From contig JADKGZ010000003.1 in the NCBI GenBank assembly GCA_016722025.1, positions 62,001-126,000 on the forward strand: 64,000 bases of DNA. The letters are read 5' to 3'. Of the stretch, positions 24,419 through 33,297 are shown in pieces; positions within the stretch are counted from its first letter, which is position 1, and every line of letters begins with the position of its first letter. The position numbers were made by a program, and so were the translations under genes. The DNA comes from Acidimicrobiaceae bacterium (lineage in GTDB: Bacteria; Actinomycetota; Acidimicrobiia; Acidimicrobiales; Ilumatobacteraceae). The notes below the pieces were generated by a model. That model did not search any database. It had not been told where the DNA came from and saw only the letters and a program-made list of their open reading frames with translations.

Positions 24419-27142
24419 GTGACCGGCCACGATGCATATGCTCCGGCGGTGGGCTCATCGATCCGGACGCTGCTGTTCAGTGATGTGGAAGGTTCCACGG
24501 CACTGCTGCAGCGGGTCGGCGACCGGTACGGCGACCTGCTCGGTCGCTATCGCCTCATCATGCGCGATGCCATCTCCGCCCATCGTGGTGTCGAGCACGG
24601 CACCGAGGGCGACTCGTTCTTCGTGTCCTTCGACTCGCCACTCGACGCCGTCGCGGCAGCAGTGCAGATGCAACGAGGACTGCAGATTGCTGGATGGCCG
24701 CAGGGGTGCGAGATCAAGGCCCGCATCGGGCTGCACGTGGGCGAGGTCACCGAGCAGGATGGCGGGTTGATCGGCCTGGCCGTGCACCACGCGGCTCGCG
24801 TGGCTGCGGCTGCGCACGGAGGTCAACTGATCCTCTCCGACGACGTGCGCCGACTCACCCCCACCCTGCCTGCGGAAGTGACGTTGCGCGGCCTCGGAGA
24901 GCATCGGCTGCGCGACCTCGGCATCATCGCGCTGTTCCAAGTGCTGCACCCGGCGCTCGCTGCGGAGTTCCCTCCGCTGCGGGCGATGCCGACGAGTCGA
25001 TCGAACCTGCCACGGTTCGCCGGCTCGATGGTCGGCGCGGCGGAGACGTTCGGCTCGCTGCTCGACGCAGCCCGCACCTCGCCGTTGCTCACGCTCACCG
25101 GCACCGGCGGCGTCGGCAAGACACGGCTGGCCGTGGAGCTGGCACGCCGGCTCGTCGACGAGCACGACGACGGTGCCTGGCTGGTCGAGCTCGGTCAGCT
25201 CTCCGAACCAGAGGCGGTGGTCGCCGTCATCTGCAACACCCTCTCGATTCCTCCACAACCGGAGCTGACCGCCCACGAGTCGATGATCGATTGGTTGCGA
25301 GGGCGATCGCTGCGGTTGGTCGTCGACAACTGCGAGCACCTCATCGACGAAGTGGCCAGCGTCGTCGCCGCGCTCATCGCCGAGTGTGCCGAGGTACGCA
25401 TCATCGCGACGTCGCGCGAACCGATCGGCATCGCCGGTGAGCAAGTGCACCGAGTCGCCTCGCTCGATGACGAGCATGCGGCCGACCTGTTCATCGAGCA
25501 GATCACCGCCGCCGACCGCTCGATCTCGTTGGGCTCCGCCGACCGGGCGCTGGTGCTCGAGATCTGCCGCCGGCTCGACGGCATACCGCTGGCGATCCAG
25601 TTGGCTGCGGCGCGGGCGACGTCGTTGTCGTTGACCGAGCTGCTCGATCGGCTCGGCGACAGGTTCCGGCTCCTGCGCGGCGGCACGCGCGGCGGACGCG
25701 AGCGTCACCAGACGTTGCAGGCAACGGTCACGTGGTCGTACCAGTTGTTGTCACTCGACGAACAGCTGGTGTTCGACCGCGCGTCGGTGTTTGCCGGCGA
25801 CTTCGACCTGCCCGCGGCCGAACACATCTGCTCGGGCGAGGGCATCGAGCCCTTCGATGTCATCGATCTGCTGGCAGGGCTGGTCGACAAGTCGATGCTG
25901 ACCGCCCAACGCGCCGGGGCCAGCACGCGCTATCGGCTGCTCGAGACGCTGCGCCAGTACGGCGAGGATCGGCTCGACCAGCGTGGCTCCCTGGCCACGG
26001 CCCGCGACCGTCATCTCGAGTGGTACGCACGGGTGGCTGCGACGGCCGACGGCCTCGCCCGCACGGCGCGTGAACAAGAGGGGTACGAGACCTTCGACGT
26101 CGAGTGGGCCAACCTGCGCAGTGCACACACCTGGGCGTTGGCCAGCGAGCAGATCGACGACGCCATCGACCTCTGTACATCGTGCTTCTTTCACTGCACC
26201 GTGCACGATGTGAGGGCGGAGCACAGCGACTGGGTCGGTCGCACGTTGGCAGCGCTGCCCGAAGGCCACCCGCTCGCGACCCGCCTGCTCGGCCTGGCCG
26301 CGTGCTGGCGTGGCGACATGCTGGGCGACTCGCACGGCGCGCATCAGCTCGCCCGGCGGGGCATCGAGCTGGCCGTTGCCGCTGATCACGCCGACACACT
26401 CGCGTGTTGGATCGCCCTTGCCGGCGCCAACGACGTCACTGCTGCAGGCTCTGACGACAGCGAGTGGGCGTTCCGCGGCCTCTGCGCTGCCGTCGACAAC
26501 CTGGAAGACCCCGACCGGGAGTGGTGGTCGACGATCTGCGTGGTCGACGTCTGCCTGTGGAGCCACATGGAGCTCGTCGATTCGTGGTCGGAACGAGTTC
26601 GCCAGACTGCACGCCGAGTGCAGAGCCCGAACCTGGACCTGTGGGTCGACTACCTCAGCGGCCAGCTGTGCTTGTCGTCCGACCCGCCCGACTTCGCCGG
26701 AGCGATGCCCCACTACCTCCACTCGCTCGATCGCGCACGCCGCATCGGCGCGCCGAGGGCCATCGGTCAAGCGCTACGCGGCGTCGCCATGGCGTCGTGC
26801 GGACTGGGCGAAGGTGTGGCCCTGGCACGATCGATGGAGGCGCTCGACAGCCTGCTCCAGATGCGCTTCTGGCAGAAGGTGTACCAGACGCTCGAGTCGT
26901 CGGCACTCGCACTCGCCCTCGACGCCCACCTCGACGATGCCGCAGTGGTGCTCGGCTTCCTCGACGCGGAGATGCCACAAGGATTCGGTATCGAGGCCAG
27001 TCTCGGCTTCCGCCGGCGAGTGGTCGACCTGGTTGCGAGTGCACCACGGCGCGAGCCGATGATCGCACGCGGCGCCGCGATGTCGCGCGACGACCTCGTT
27101 GCATTCGTGCTCACGGAATCGGCAGGCCGCAACGCCGGCTGA
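24419..27142 (+). CDS. Class III nucleotide cyclase fused to ATPase and TPR-like region
   Basis: A 907-residue cytoplasmic regulator. Residues about 15-170 are a class III adenylate/guanylate cyclase domain: FSDVEGST carries the first metal-binding Asp and GTEGDSFFVSF the second. Residues about 200-470 are an NB-ARC/AAA-type ATPase with Walker A TGTGGVGKTR near 222-231 and LVVDNCEHL as Walker B. The remaining 430 residues are helical repeats (TPR-like). The layout matches mycobacterial cyclase-ATPase regulators, but no LuxR-type HTH is present at the C-terminus. It probably makes cAMP for the cNMP-binding proteins encoded to its left. GTG 24419 follows GGAGG. Confidence 0.85.
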   Translation: MTGHDAYAPAVGSSIRTLLFSDVEGSTALLQRVGDRYGDLLGRYRLIMRDAISAHRGVEHGTEGDSFFVSFDSPLDAVAAAVQMQRGLQIAGWPQGCEIKARIGLHVGEVTEQDGGLIGLAVHHAARVAAAAHGGQLILSDDVRRLTPTLPAEVTLRGLGEHRLRDLGIIALFQVLHPALAAEFPPLRAMPTSRSNLPRFAGSMVGAAETFGSLLDAARTSPLLTLTGTGGVGKTRLAVELARRLVDEHDDGAWLVELGQLSEPEAVVAVICNTLSIPPQPELTAHESMIDWLRGRSLRLVVDNCEHLIDEVASVVAALIAECAEVRIIATSREPIGIAGEQVHRVASLDDEHAADLFIEQITAADRSISLGSADRALVLEICRRLDGIPLAIQLAAARATSLSLTELLDRLGDRFRLLRGGTRGGRERHQTLQATVTWSYQLLSLDEQLVFDRASVFAGDFDLPAAEHICSGEGIEPFDVIDLLAGLVDKSMLTAQRAGASTRYRLLETLRQYGEDRLDQRGSLATARDRHLEWYARVAATADGLARTAREQEGYETFDVEWANLRSAHTWALASEQIDDAIDLCTSCFFHCTVHDVRAEHSDWVGRTLAALPEGHPLATRLLGLAACWRGDMLGDSHGAHQLARRGIELAVAADHADTLACWIALAGANDVTAAGSDDSEWAFRGLCAAVDNLEDPDREWWSTICVVDVCLWSHMELVDSWSERVRQTARRVQSPNLDLWVDYLSGQLCLSSDPPDFAGAMPHYLHSLDRARRIGAPRAIGQALRGVAMASCGLGEGVALARSMEALDSLLQMRFWQKVYQTLESSALALALDAHLDDAAVVLGFLDAEMPQGFGIEASLGFRRRVVDLVASAPRREPMIARGAAMSRDDLVAFVLTESAGRNAG

Positions 27143-27226
27143 GGACCGACTCCGAGGGCGGGGCGGCTCGCGAAATTGCGGGTGTTGCATCAGGCGGCGA
27201 GGGGTTACACTCACTGACCTGCAAAG

Positions 27227-27299
27227 GCGCTCGTAGCTCAATGGATAGAGCATCTGACTACGGATCAGAAGGTTGGGGGTTCGAGTCCCTTCGAGCGCG
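27227..27299 (+). tRNA. tRNA-Arg (ACG)
   Basis: A complete 73-base tRNA: acceptor GCGCTCG/CGAGCGC, D arm TAGCTCAATGGATAGAGCA, anticodon stem CTGA/TCAG around ACG, T arm with GGTTCGAGTCC, discriminator G, CCA not encoded. The ACG anticodon reads CGN codons after deamination of its A. Confidence 0.95.
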
Positions 27300-27304
27300 C
27301 TGAG

Positions 27305-27328
27305 TCGAGCGGTCCGCGAGGGCCGCTC
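27305..27328 (+). terminator. Hairpin after tRNA-Arg
   Basis: The complementary arms CGAGCGG and CCGCTCG, extended by CC/GG around a short loop, begin about six bases after the tRNA. A likely terminator for it. Confidence 0.6.
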
Positions 27329-27370
27329 GCTTGCGTTGTGCAGGTCGGCGACGAGCTCAGCGTTGCCGGT

Positions 27371-27415
27371 CTGTGTCACAGCACAGAGTGAGGTTCGGTC
27401 TGTGCCGTGACACAG
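27371..27415. repeat. 17-base inverted repeat with TGTG-N6-CACA half-sites
   Basis: The arms CTGTGTCACAGCACAGA (27371-27387) and TCTGTGCCGTGACACAG (27399-27415) pair with one mismatch across 11 bases. Each arm itself contains TGTG-N6-CACA. It lies between tRNA-Arg and the 3' end of the coiled-coil gene. It may be a terminator for that gene or, given its internal symmetry, a Crp/Fnr-type operator. Confidence 0.5.
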
Positions 27416-27462
27416 AGGCGCTCACACACCATCGTTCGGGTGTGCGGCGCCGCGGTCGCCGG

Positions 27463-28626
27463 CTACTCGTCGATGCTGAACCACTCGGTGCCGTCGTCGG
27501 GTTCCACTGCGGGCGGATCCGGCTCGGACGAGAAGGGCACACCGGCCTGCTCCATGGCGTCGCGCACGCCGTCGAACAGCAGCACCTCTTCCTCGACCGG
27601 CCCGGGCAGCAGGCTGCGCAACGCATCGTCGACCTTCTCGGCCACCACCTCCAAGACGGTGGGCTCGGGCACGACAATGGGCTCTGGCACGACAATGGGC
27701 TCTGGCACGACAGCGGGCTCTGGCGCCGGCTCGGGATCGTCGGCGAACCACTTGTCGTAGAAGTCGACGTCGTCGGACTGGGCCTGCGTGCCGAATGCCT
27801 CGCCGAGGGTGTGCTCGCCCGCCGGCGCCTGTGCCGCGGCCGGCCCCGGCTCGTCGACGACCTCGGGCGCCGGTTCCGCAACCGAGGGCTCGGGCGTGGG
27901 TGCCGCCAGCACGACCGCGGGGTCGAGGTCGAGACCCGGAGCGACATCGAGCAGCGCCGCCGGGTTGACGACCATCGCATCGGCAGCCTCCATCAGCTGG
28001 CCGGCCTGTGCCTGCACCTCCCACCTCTCCAGCAGGATGCGGTTGGCCGAGTCGTCGTCCGGCAGCGGCTCCGCGTTCATCGCCTCGAACTGCTGCTGCC
28101 GCTCGGCGGCCTCGGCGTAAACCGCCGCACGAGCGTCGAGATCATCGAGTGCGAGAAAGCTCTCCGCTTGCTGCGAATGCAACTGCACTGCCTCGAGGTC
28201 GATCTCCGTGGTGCGCGCCCGCTGCTCGACGATCTCGTCCTTCAATCGAACGAAGTCCTGCTCTGCTGCGTCCGCCTGCGCGGAGTACGACGTGGCCTGC
28301 TGGCGAGCCAGCGCCGACTCGTTCGACAGGTCCCGCGCCAGCTGCTCGTTGCCCTCGAGAAGCGCCTTGTCGACGAGCTCGCCCAGGTGATCGGCCCGGG
28401 CGGCGGATTCTTCCGCGGCGCCGATCGACTGGATCATCAGCTCACCAGCGCCATCGAGTTGGTGCTCGAGCGCCTCCATCGCCCGCTCGGCCCGCTGCCG
28501 GCTGACGGTGAGCGCCACTTCACGTTCGGCAAGGGTGTTGGTGACCGCTTCACGAACGTCGGCCGCCTGTTCGGCGAGGGCCGCGGAGCGAAGCCGGAGG
28601 GCGTCTGCGTCGGGTTCTGCTGGCAT
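27463..28626 (-). CDS. Coiled-coil protein with Pro/Glu/Val repeat tail
   Basis: A 387-residue acidic cytoplasmic protein. Residues about 5-215 are a long coiled coil (ALAEQAADVREAVTNTLAER ... EQDFVRLKDEIVEQRARTTE). The C-terminal half is low-complexity and Pro/Ala/Glu-rich. It includes three and a half copies of an 18-base DNA repeat at 27661-27724 that encode PEPIVV-type hexapeptides. No enzymatic motif. It may be a scaffold or division-related protein of actinobacterial type; function unknown. The adjacent gene to the right on the same strand is 58 bases away. Confidence 0.7.
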   Translation of the reverse strand: MPAEPDADALRLRSAALAEQAADVREAVTNTLAEREVALTVSRQRAERAMEALEHQLDGAGELMIQSIGAAEESAARADHLGELVDKALLEGNEQLARDLSNESALARQQATSYSAQADAAEQDFVRLKDEIVEQRARTTEIDLEAVQLHSQQAESFLALDDLDARAAVYAEAAERQQQFEAMNAEPLPDDDSANRILLERWEVQAQAGQLMEAADAMVVNPAALLDVAPGLDLDPAVVLAAPTPEPSVAEPAPEVVDEPGPAAAQAPAGEHTLGEAFGTQAQSDDVDFYDKWFADDPEPAPEPAVVPEPIVVPEPIVVPEPTVLEVVAEKVDDALRSLLPGPVEEEVLLFDGVRDAMEQAGVPFSSEPDPPAVEPDDGTEWFSIDE

Positions 28627-28683
28627 GGCTGGACGATAGAACGATGTGAAAATCGTGTCACTGGGAGAACTCCCTGTTCGCGC

Positions 28684-29529
28684 TCAGTCGGGGGCCACGT
28701 CGAACGTGTCGGACAGGCCCCGGAGCATCCACACCGAGTCCGCCGGGATCAGCTGGGTGAGTGGTCGGCGCACACTGAGGGCTTCCAGCAGCTCGACCGC
28801 ATCGCCGGCCAACCGAAGCTCGACGGTCGGCGCACCGGCCGCTCCGGCGCGCACCACCACTTGCTCGCCGATGTCGACCACCACGACAACATCTGGCCCG
28901 GTGGCGTCGATGGCGAGCACGCCGGAACCGGCCGCCCCACGATTGAGGGCCAAGGCCGGGCCGAGCGCGGCGACGTAACGAAGGCAGGCGGCCACCTCAT
29001 CGGCCTCCGGCTCGGGCGCGAGGCCCAACGGCACCAGAACGTCGCGCTCGTGCACCCACGAGTCCCACAGGGCATGGTGCGCGACCGCACTGACCGAGAC
29101 GTGCCCGGGCGGCGCCTCGGCGGCGGCCGACCAGCCGGCGTGGTCGAGCGACGAGCACAGCCCGACGAGCGCGTCGGTGGACGCCACGAACCGGGCGAGC
29201 ACCTCACCCGTGGAGACGTAGCCGCTGCCGGCGACCAGCTGCGCCGGCGACGCCACCGGGTCGAAGGTGGCGAGGAAGCGAGTGGGCTCACCGTGCACGC
29301 CGGCGGCGATGGACATGGACCAGAAGGTGTTGGTGCTGTCGAGGTGCACGATGACGTCGCGGTTCGACCAGCCGGCACACCGGCTGGGGTGCGACCACTG
29401 CTCGTCGGTGAACGACGCGAGCGCGGTGGCCAGTCGCCGGCGTTGACGGATGAGGGGCCCGGCAATGGCCGCGGGAGGACCGTCGAGCGTGATGACCGGC
29501 TGGGCCCCATAGCGCGGAGTGAGCTGCAT
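28684..29529 (-). CDS. Maleylpyruvate isomerase-family, mycothiol-dependent-type protein
   Basis: A 281-residue member of the DinB-like/MDMPI superfamily. The N-terminal four-helix bundle carries the usual Trp and His positions (RCAGWSNRDVIVHL near 48-61; HHALWDSWVHERD near 147-159), whose histidines bind metal in relatives. A C-terminal domain (GVLAIDATGPDVVVVVDIGE ...) is also typical. These enzymes use mycothiol, the thiol of Actinomycetota. The specific substrate cannot be deduced. Confidence 0.75.
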   Translation of the reverse strand: MQLTPRYGAQPVITLDGPPAAIAGPLIRQRRRLATALASFTDEQWSHPSRCAGWSNRDVIVHLDSTNTFWSMSIAAGVHGEPTRFLATFDPVASPAQLVAGSGYVSTGEVLARFVASTDALVGLCSSLDHAGWSAAAEAPPGHVSVSAVAHHALWDSWVHERDVLVPLGLAPEPEADEVAACLRYVAALGPALALNRGAAGSGVLAIDATGPDVVVVVDIGEQVVVRAGAAGAPTVELRLAGDAVELLEALSVRRPLTQLIPADSVWMLRGLSDTFDVAPD

Positions 29530-29688
29530 CGCCTCACCCTGTCACAGCGCGACCGGGCCGATCTCGACCGGACCGATCTCGGCCCGACGCGTGCATGAGC
29601 ACCGCCCCAGCGGGTTGGACCTCGGCTCGCTCGGTTCCGTACCATCGCCGTCGGCGCCGACAACCGGCGACCGGGAGCGAGGAATGTC

Positions 29689-30927
29689 ATGTTCGAGTGG
29701 AGCGACGAGCACCAGATGATCCGCGAAGCCGTCAAGCGCTTCGTCGACGAGGAGATCCGCCCGCACGTGGACGAGCTCGAACACGGCGACCTCCCGCCCT
29801 ACGACATCCTGCGCAAGCTGTTCGCCACCTTCGGCATGGACGCCATGGCGCGCGACCGGTTCAAGAAGCAGATCGAGCGCGAGAAGTCGGTCGCTGCAGC
29901 CGTTGCCCGTGGCGAAGAGCCGCCGCCGGCCAAGGAGGCACGCGGCGGCGACGGCGGTGGCCTGAGCCTGATCCCCATCATCGAGCTGTGCCGAGTATGC
30001 CCCGGCATGGTGACGGCGATGGGGGTGAGCATGGGCCTCACCTCGTCCGCGATCATGTCGAAGGGCACCACTGCGCAGAAGGAGCGGTGGGCGCTCGATC
30101 TGCTCACCATGGACAAGGTGGGCGCCTGGGCGATCACCGAACCCGGCTCGGGCAGCGACGCGTTCGGCTCGATGAAGAGCACCGCTCGACGCGATGGCGA
30201 CGACTACATCCTCAACGGCAGCAAGACGTTCATCACCAACGGGCCCTACGCCGACACCACGGTGTTCATCTGCAAGCTCGACGAGGGCAATGCACCCGAG
30301 CAACGCAAGGTGCTGTCGTTCGTGCTCGAGCGCGGCATGCCCGGCTTTGTGCAGAGCAAGCCGCTGCGCAAGATGGGCATGCACAGCTCGCCCACCGGCC
30401 AGCTGTTCCTCGACGACGTGCGCGTCGGCCGCGACCGGCTCATCGGCGAGACGGAAGACCTGCCGGCCGGCGGCCGCGACGGGGCCAAGGCCACGTTCCA
30501 ACAGGAGCGCAGCGGCGTGGCCGCAATGGCCCTGGGCATCGTCGAGGAGTGCCTGCAACTGAGCGTGAAGTATGCGAAGGACCGCGTGCAGTTCGGCAAG
30601 CCGATCGGCGAGTTCCAGCTGATCCAGGAGAAGCTGGCCCGCATGGAGGTGGCCCGCATGAACGTGCAGAACCTGGTGTTTCGCACGATGGAGATGGGCG
30701 CCGCCGGGCGCATGATGAGCCTGGCCGAAGCATCGGCGATGAAGCTGTACAGCGCGCGTGCTGCGACCGAAGTGGCGTTGGAGGCAGTGCAACTGCACGG
30801 CGGCAACGGATACATGAGCGAGTTCCGCGTGGAGCAACTGGCTCGCGATGCGAAGGTGCTGCAGATCTACGCCGGCACCGACGAGATCCAGATCGTCGCC
30901 ATCGCCAAAGACCTGCTGCGGGCCTGA
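29689..30927 (+). CDS. Acyl-CoA dehydrogenase
   Basis: A 412-residue flavoprotein that oxidises acyl-CoA thioesters at the alpha-beta bond. Typical segments are present: the FAD-side motif WAITEPGSGSDAFGSMKSTA near 144-163, KTFITNGPYADTTVF, the helical C-terminal domain with QFGKPIGEFQLIQEKLARME, and the signature QLHGGNGYMSEFRVEQLARD ending YAGTDEIQ. There is a Lys/Glu-rich insertion at about 62-85. Length is normal. A lone gene here, with no electron transfer flavoprotein or CoA ligase nearby. Confidence 0.9.
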   Translation: MFEWSDEHQMIREAVKRFVDEEIRPHVDELEHGDLPPYDILRKLFATFGMDAMARDRFKKQIEREKSVAAAVARGEEPPPAKEARGGDGGGLSLIPIIELCRVCPGMVTAMGVSMGLTSSAIMSKGTTAQKERWALDLLTMDKVGAWAITEPGSGSDAFGSMKSTARRDGDDYILNGSKTFITNGPYADTTVFICKLDEGNAPEQRKVLSFVLERGMPGFVQSKPLRKMGMHSSPTGQLFLDDVRVGRDRLIGETEDLPAGGRDGAKATFQQERSGVAAMALGIVEECLQLSVKYAKDRVQFGKPIGEFQLIQEKLARMEVARMNVQNLVFRTMEMGAAGRMMSLAEASAMKLYSARAATEVALEAVQLHGGNGYMSEFRVEQLARDAKVLQIYAGTDEIQIVAIAKDLLRA

Positions 30928-30931
30928 CCGC

Positions 30932-31243
30932 TCAGCCGCGCGCTGCGGCCACCAGCGCGGCGACCTCGCCGGCCGACGGATTGACCAGCGAGACCGAGCC
31001 GACCGACACGGTGGGCACGGTCTCGTTGCCGCGCGCCACCGAGCGCACGAACGCAGCGGCCTCGGGGTCGTGCCAGATGTTCACCTCACGAAATGGCACG
31101 CGCTTGAGGCGCAGGCCGGCGCGCAGCATGGCGCAGAAGGGGCAACCCGGCCGCCAGTAGACGATCGCATGCACCTCGCCGTCGGCAACCGGTAGGTCGT
31201 CAGTGGGCTCCGTGGAACCGGAAAGGTGCTGCTCTTCATTCAC
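30932..31243 (-). CDS. Glutaredoxin/mycoredoxin-like protein
   Basis: A 103-residue thioredoxin-fold protein with a CPFC active site in YWRPGCPFCAMLRAGLRLKR and the cis-Pro segment ETVPTVSVG. The acidic N-terminal 20 residues are extra. GTG 31243 is preceded by GGAGG five bases away, which I prefer to an ATG further upstream (31261). It probably reduces mixed disulphides in the cytoplasm. It converges with the acyl-CoA dehydrogenase gene, with four bases between. Confidence 0.8.
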   Translation of the reverse strand: MNEEQHLSGSTEPTDDLPVADGEVHAIVYWRPGCPFCAMLRAGLRLKRVPFREVNIWHDPEAAAFVRSVARGNETVPTVSVGSVSLVNPSAGEVAALVAAARG

Positions 31244-31334
31244 GGAGACCTCCAACCACATTCCGCCAGCACTGATTCCCGAGACCGGTGCCGGTGGCTC
31301 GACTTCGTTCCCGTGCAGCGGGGAGAATGACGAG

Positions 31335-32402
31335 ATGACGGACCACCCAGCACTGAGCGCCACCTATCCGATCGCACGCGCGGCGTTCCGAGCGGCAGCC
31401 GACGCCGCCGGTGCAACCGTGCACACGTTCGAGCACCCCTTGCGCGGGCCCGAAGGCGAGTCGCTGGGCATCGACGTCGCCGAGCTGGGCCCACGCGACG
31501 CCGCCACCGTCGTGTTGGTGGTCTCCGCCACGCACGGCGTCGAGGGGTATTGCGGTTCGGCGTTGCAGACGCAGTGGCTCACCCACCACGCCGGCGAACG
31601 CCCCCACCAGGTCCGGCTGGTCAACATCCACGCGCTCAACCCGTACGGCATGGCGTGGGTACGACGCGTCAACGAGGACAACGTCGACCTCAACCGCAAC
31701 TTCGTCGACTGGTCGCAGCCGGCCCCATCCAACGCCGACTACGACGGCATCGCCGACCTCGTGGTGCCTGCCGAGTGGACCGCCGACGAGCAGCAGCGCA
31801 CGCTGGAAGCACTGCTCGCGCTCGTTGCCGAATGGGGCTTCCCGAAGGTGCAGGCAGTGGTCAGCGGCGGCCAGTACGCCCACCCGAAAGGCGTGTTCTA
31901 CGGGGGCACCGAGCCGGTGTGGTCGCACCGCTGGCTGCGGCAGTGGTGCGCCGACAACCTCGGCGACGCACAGCGGGTGATCATCGTCGACCTGCACACC
32001 GGGCTCGGGCCGTGGGGCCATGGCGAGCTGATCGCCAGCGCAGCGCCTGGTGAGCCGATGTTCGACCGGGCAGCCGCCCTGTGGCCCGACGCCAAGTCGA
32101 TGCTGGCCGGCGACAGCGTCTCGGCCACGCTGGCCGGCGACTGGCTGAACATCGCCGACCAGCTGGCACCCCACGCCGAAGTGACCCCGATCTGCATCGA
32201 GTACGGCACCGTCGACGGCATCACGGTGCTGCAGTCGTTGCGCGCCGACGCCTGGCTGCACGGCCACGGCGACCCCACGGGGCCGCAGGCCGCCGCCGTG
32301 CGCGCACAGGTACGGGCTGCGTTCGCCGACGACGATCCTGCATGGATCGCCGCCTGCTGGCCGCGCTTCCTCGAGGTGCTGTCGGCAGCACTGCACGGGT
32401 GA
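31335..32402 (+). CDS. DUF2817 / M14-like metallopeptidase
   Basis: A 355-residue protein of the carboxypeptidase-like DUF2817 family. Zinc-ligand contexts are visible: SATHGVEGY (HxxE, near 63-71), a DLNRNF box and VDLHTGLG, with the third His. A candidate catalytic Glu lies in CIEYGTVDG near 289. No signal peptide, so probably cytoplasmic. The substrate is unknown; relatives cleave peptide or amide bonds. Confidence 0.8.
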   Translation: MTDHPALSATYPIARAAFRAAADAAGATVHTFEHPLRGPEGESLGIDVAELGPRDAATVVLVVSATHGVEGYCGSALQTQWLTHHAGERPHQVRLVNIHALNPYGMAWVRRVNEDNVDLNRNFVDWSQPAPSNADYDGIADLVVPAEWTADEQQRTLEALLALVAEWGFPKVQAVVSGGQYAHPKGVFYGGTEPVWSHRWLRQWCADNLGDAQRVIIVDLHTGLGPWGHGELIASAAPGEPMFDRAAALWPDAKSMLAGDSVSATLAGDWLNIADQLAPHAEVTPICIEYGTVDGITVLQSLRADAWLHGHGDPTGPQAAAVRAQVRAAFADDDPAWIAACWPRFLEVLSAALHG

Positions 32403-32427
32403 ACGCCGCAAGGGCGAGCGCGCCGCG

Positions 32428-33246
32428 TCAGCCGTCGTAGAACAGGGGGTCGTGCAGTCCCACCAGCGTGCGTTGGCGAGGGGTGACCGCACGGTCGATG
32501 GCAGCGGGCGACAACTGGTTCACCTCGGCGGTGGTACGGAGGCGTTGGGCGATGTCGCGGCGGGCGTAGTGCACCTGCAGGAACAGGCGGCCCGCGCCGC
32601 CGTTGGCGGGAGTGCCGCGATGCCACGCATCGGAGACGAACAGCGCCACATCGCCGGCGGCTCCCTCGAGCAGCGCAGGTGGCCGGCCGTCGTAGGTGAG
32701 CTGCGGGTCGTGCACGTGCTCGGCGGGGGCGAGGCGGCCGGAGCGGTGGCTACCCGGCACCACTGCGGTGGGCCCGTCGAACGCGGTGCAATCGCGCAGC
32801 AGCAGGTGGGCGCCGATCGCGAACACCGGGTAGGGAATTCGATCGTCCCACGCCACCTCGGCAGGGCGCGGCACGTGTGGGCCGGCGTCGCAGTGCCAGG
32901 GGCCACCACCGAAGTCGGGTGGGTTGTTCCACGCGGTGTTGGCGATCACGTGGCAGTCGTCGGCCAGCAGTGGTTCGATCACCTGCAGGATGCGCGGGTG
33001 CCCCACTGCTGCTTGCGACAGCGGCCCGCGATTGAGCATCTCGTAGCGGAACTCGGCCCGGTCGCGGCGATCACGTTCGGGCTCGTACTGCGCGAACGCG
33101 GCGGTCACCTCTGCGGTGAGTGACAGCACTTCCGCCGGGCTCAGCACCCCACGCAACACCGTGAAGCCGTCGCGCTCGAGGTCGTGGCTCGCCGCCGGCG
33201 CATCAGCCGTCGACAGCCCGAGGTTCTTCCCGATTCGTCGGATCAC
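32428..33246 (-). CDS. Phytanoyl-CoA dioxygenase-family protein
   Basis: A 272-residue Fe(II)/2-oxoglutarate-dependent oxygenase. The facial triad is visible as WHCDAGPH (HxD) and the distal AWHRGTP with a following Arg (GGAGRLFLQ) for 2-oxoglutarate. The N-terminus FERDGFTVLRG-like segment (DLERDGFTVLRGVLSPAEVL) is typical. GTG 33246 is chosen because the preceding frame has no family character. It is divergent from the M20 peptidase gene. Confidence 0.8.
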   Translation of the reverse strand: MIRRIGKNLGLSTADAPAASHDLERDGFTVLRGVLSPAEVLSLTAEVTAAFAQYEPERDRRDRAEFRYEMLNRGPLSQAAVGHPRILQVIEPLLADDCHVIANTAWNNPPDFGGGPWHCDAGPHVPRPAEVAWDDRIPYPVFAIGAHLLLRDCTAFDGPTAVVPGSHRSGRLAPAEHVHDPQLTYDGRPPALLEGAAGDVALFVSDAWHRGTPANGGAGRLFLQVHYARRDIAQRLRTTAEVNQLSPAAIDRAVTPRQRTLVGLHDPLFYDG

Positions 33247-33297
33247 GGCTCGGATCGTACTGTCGCCCGCACGGGGTGTAGCGGCTACCTTCGGCCC

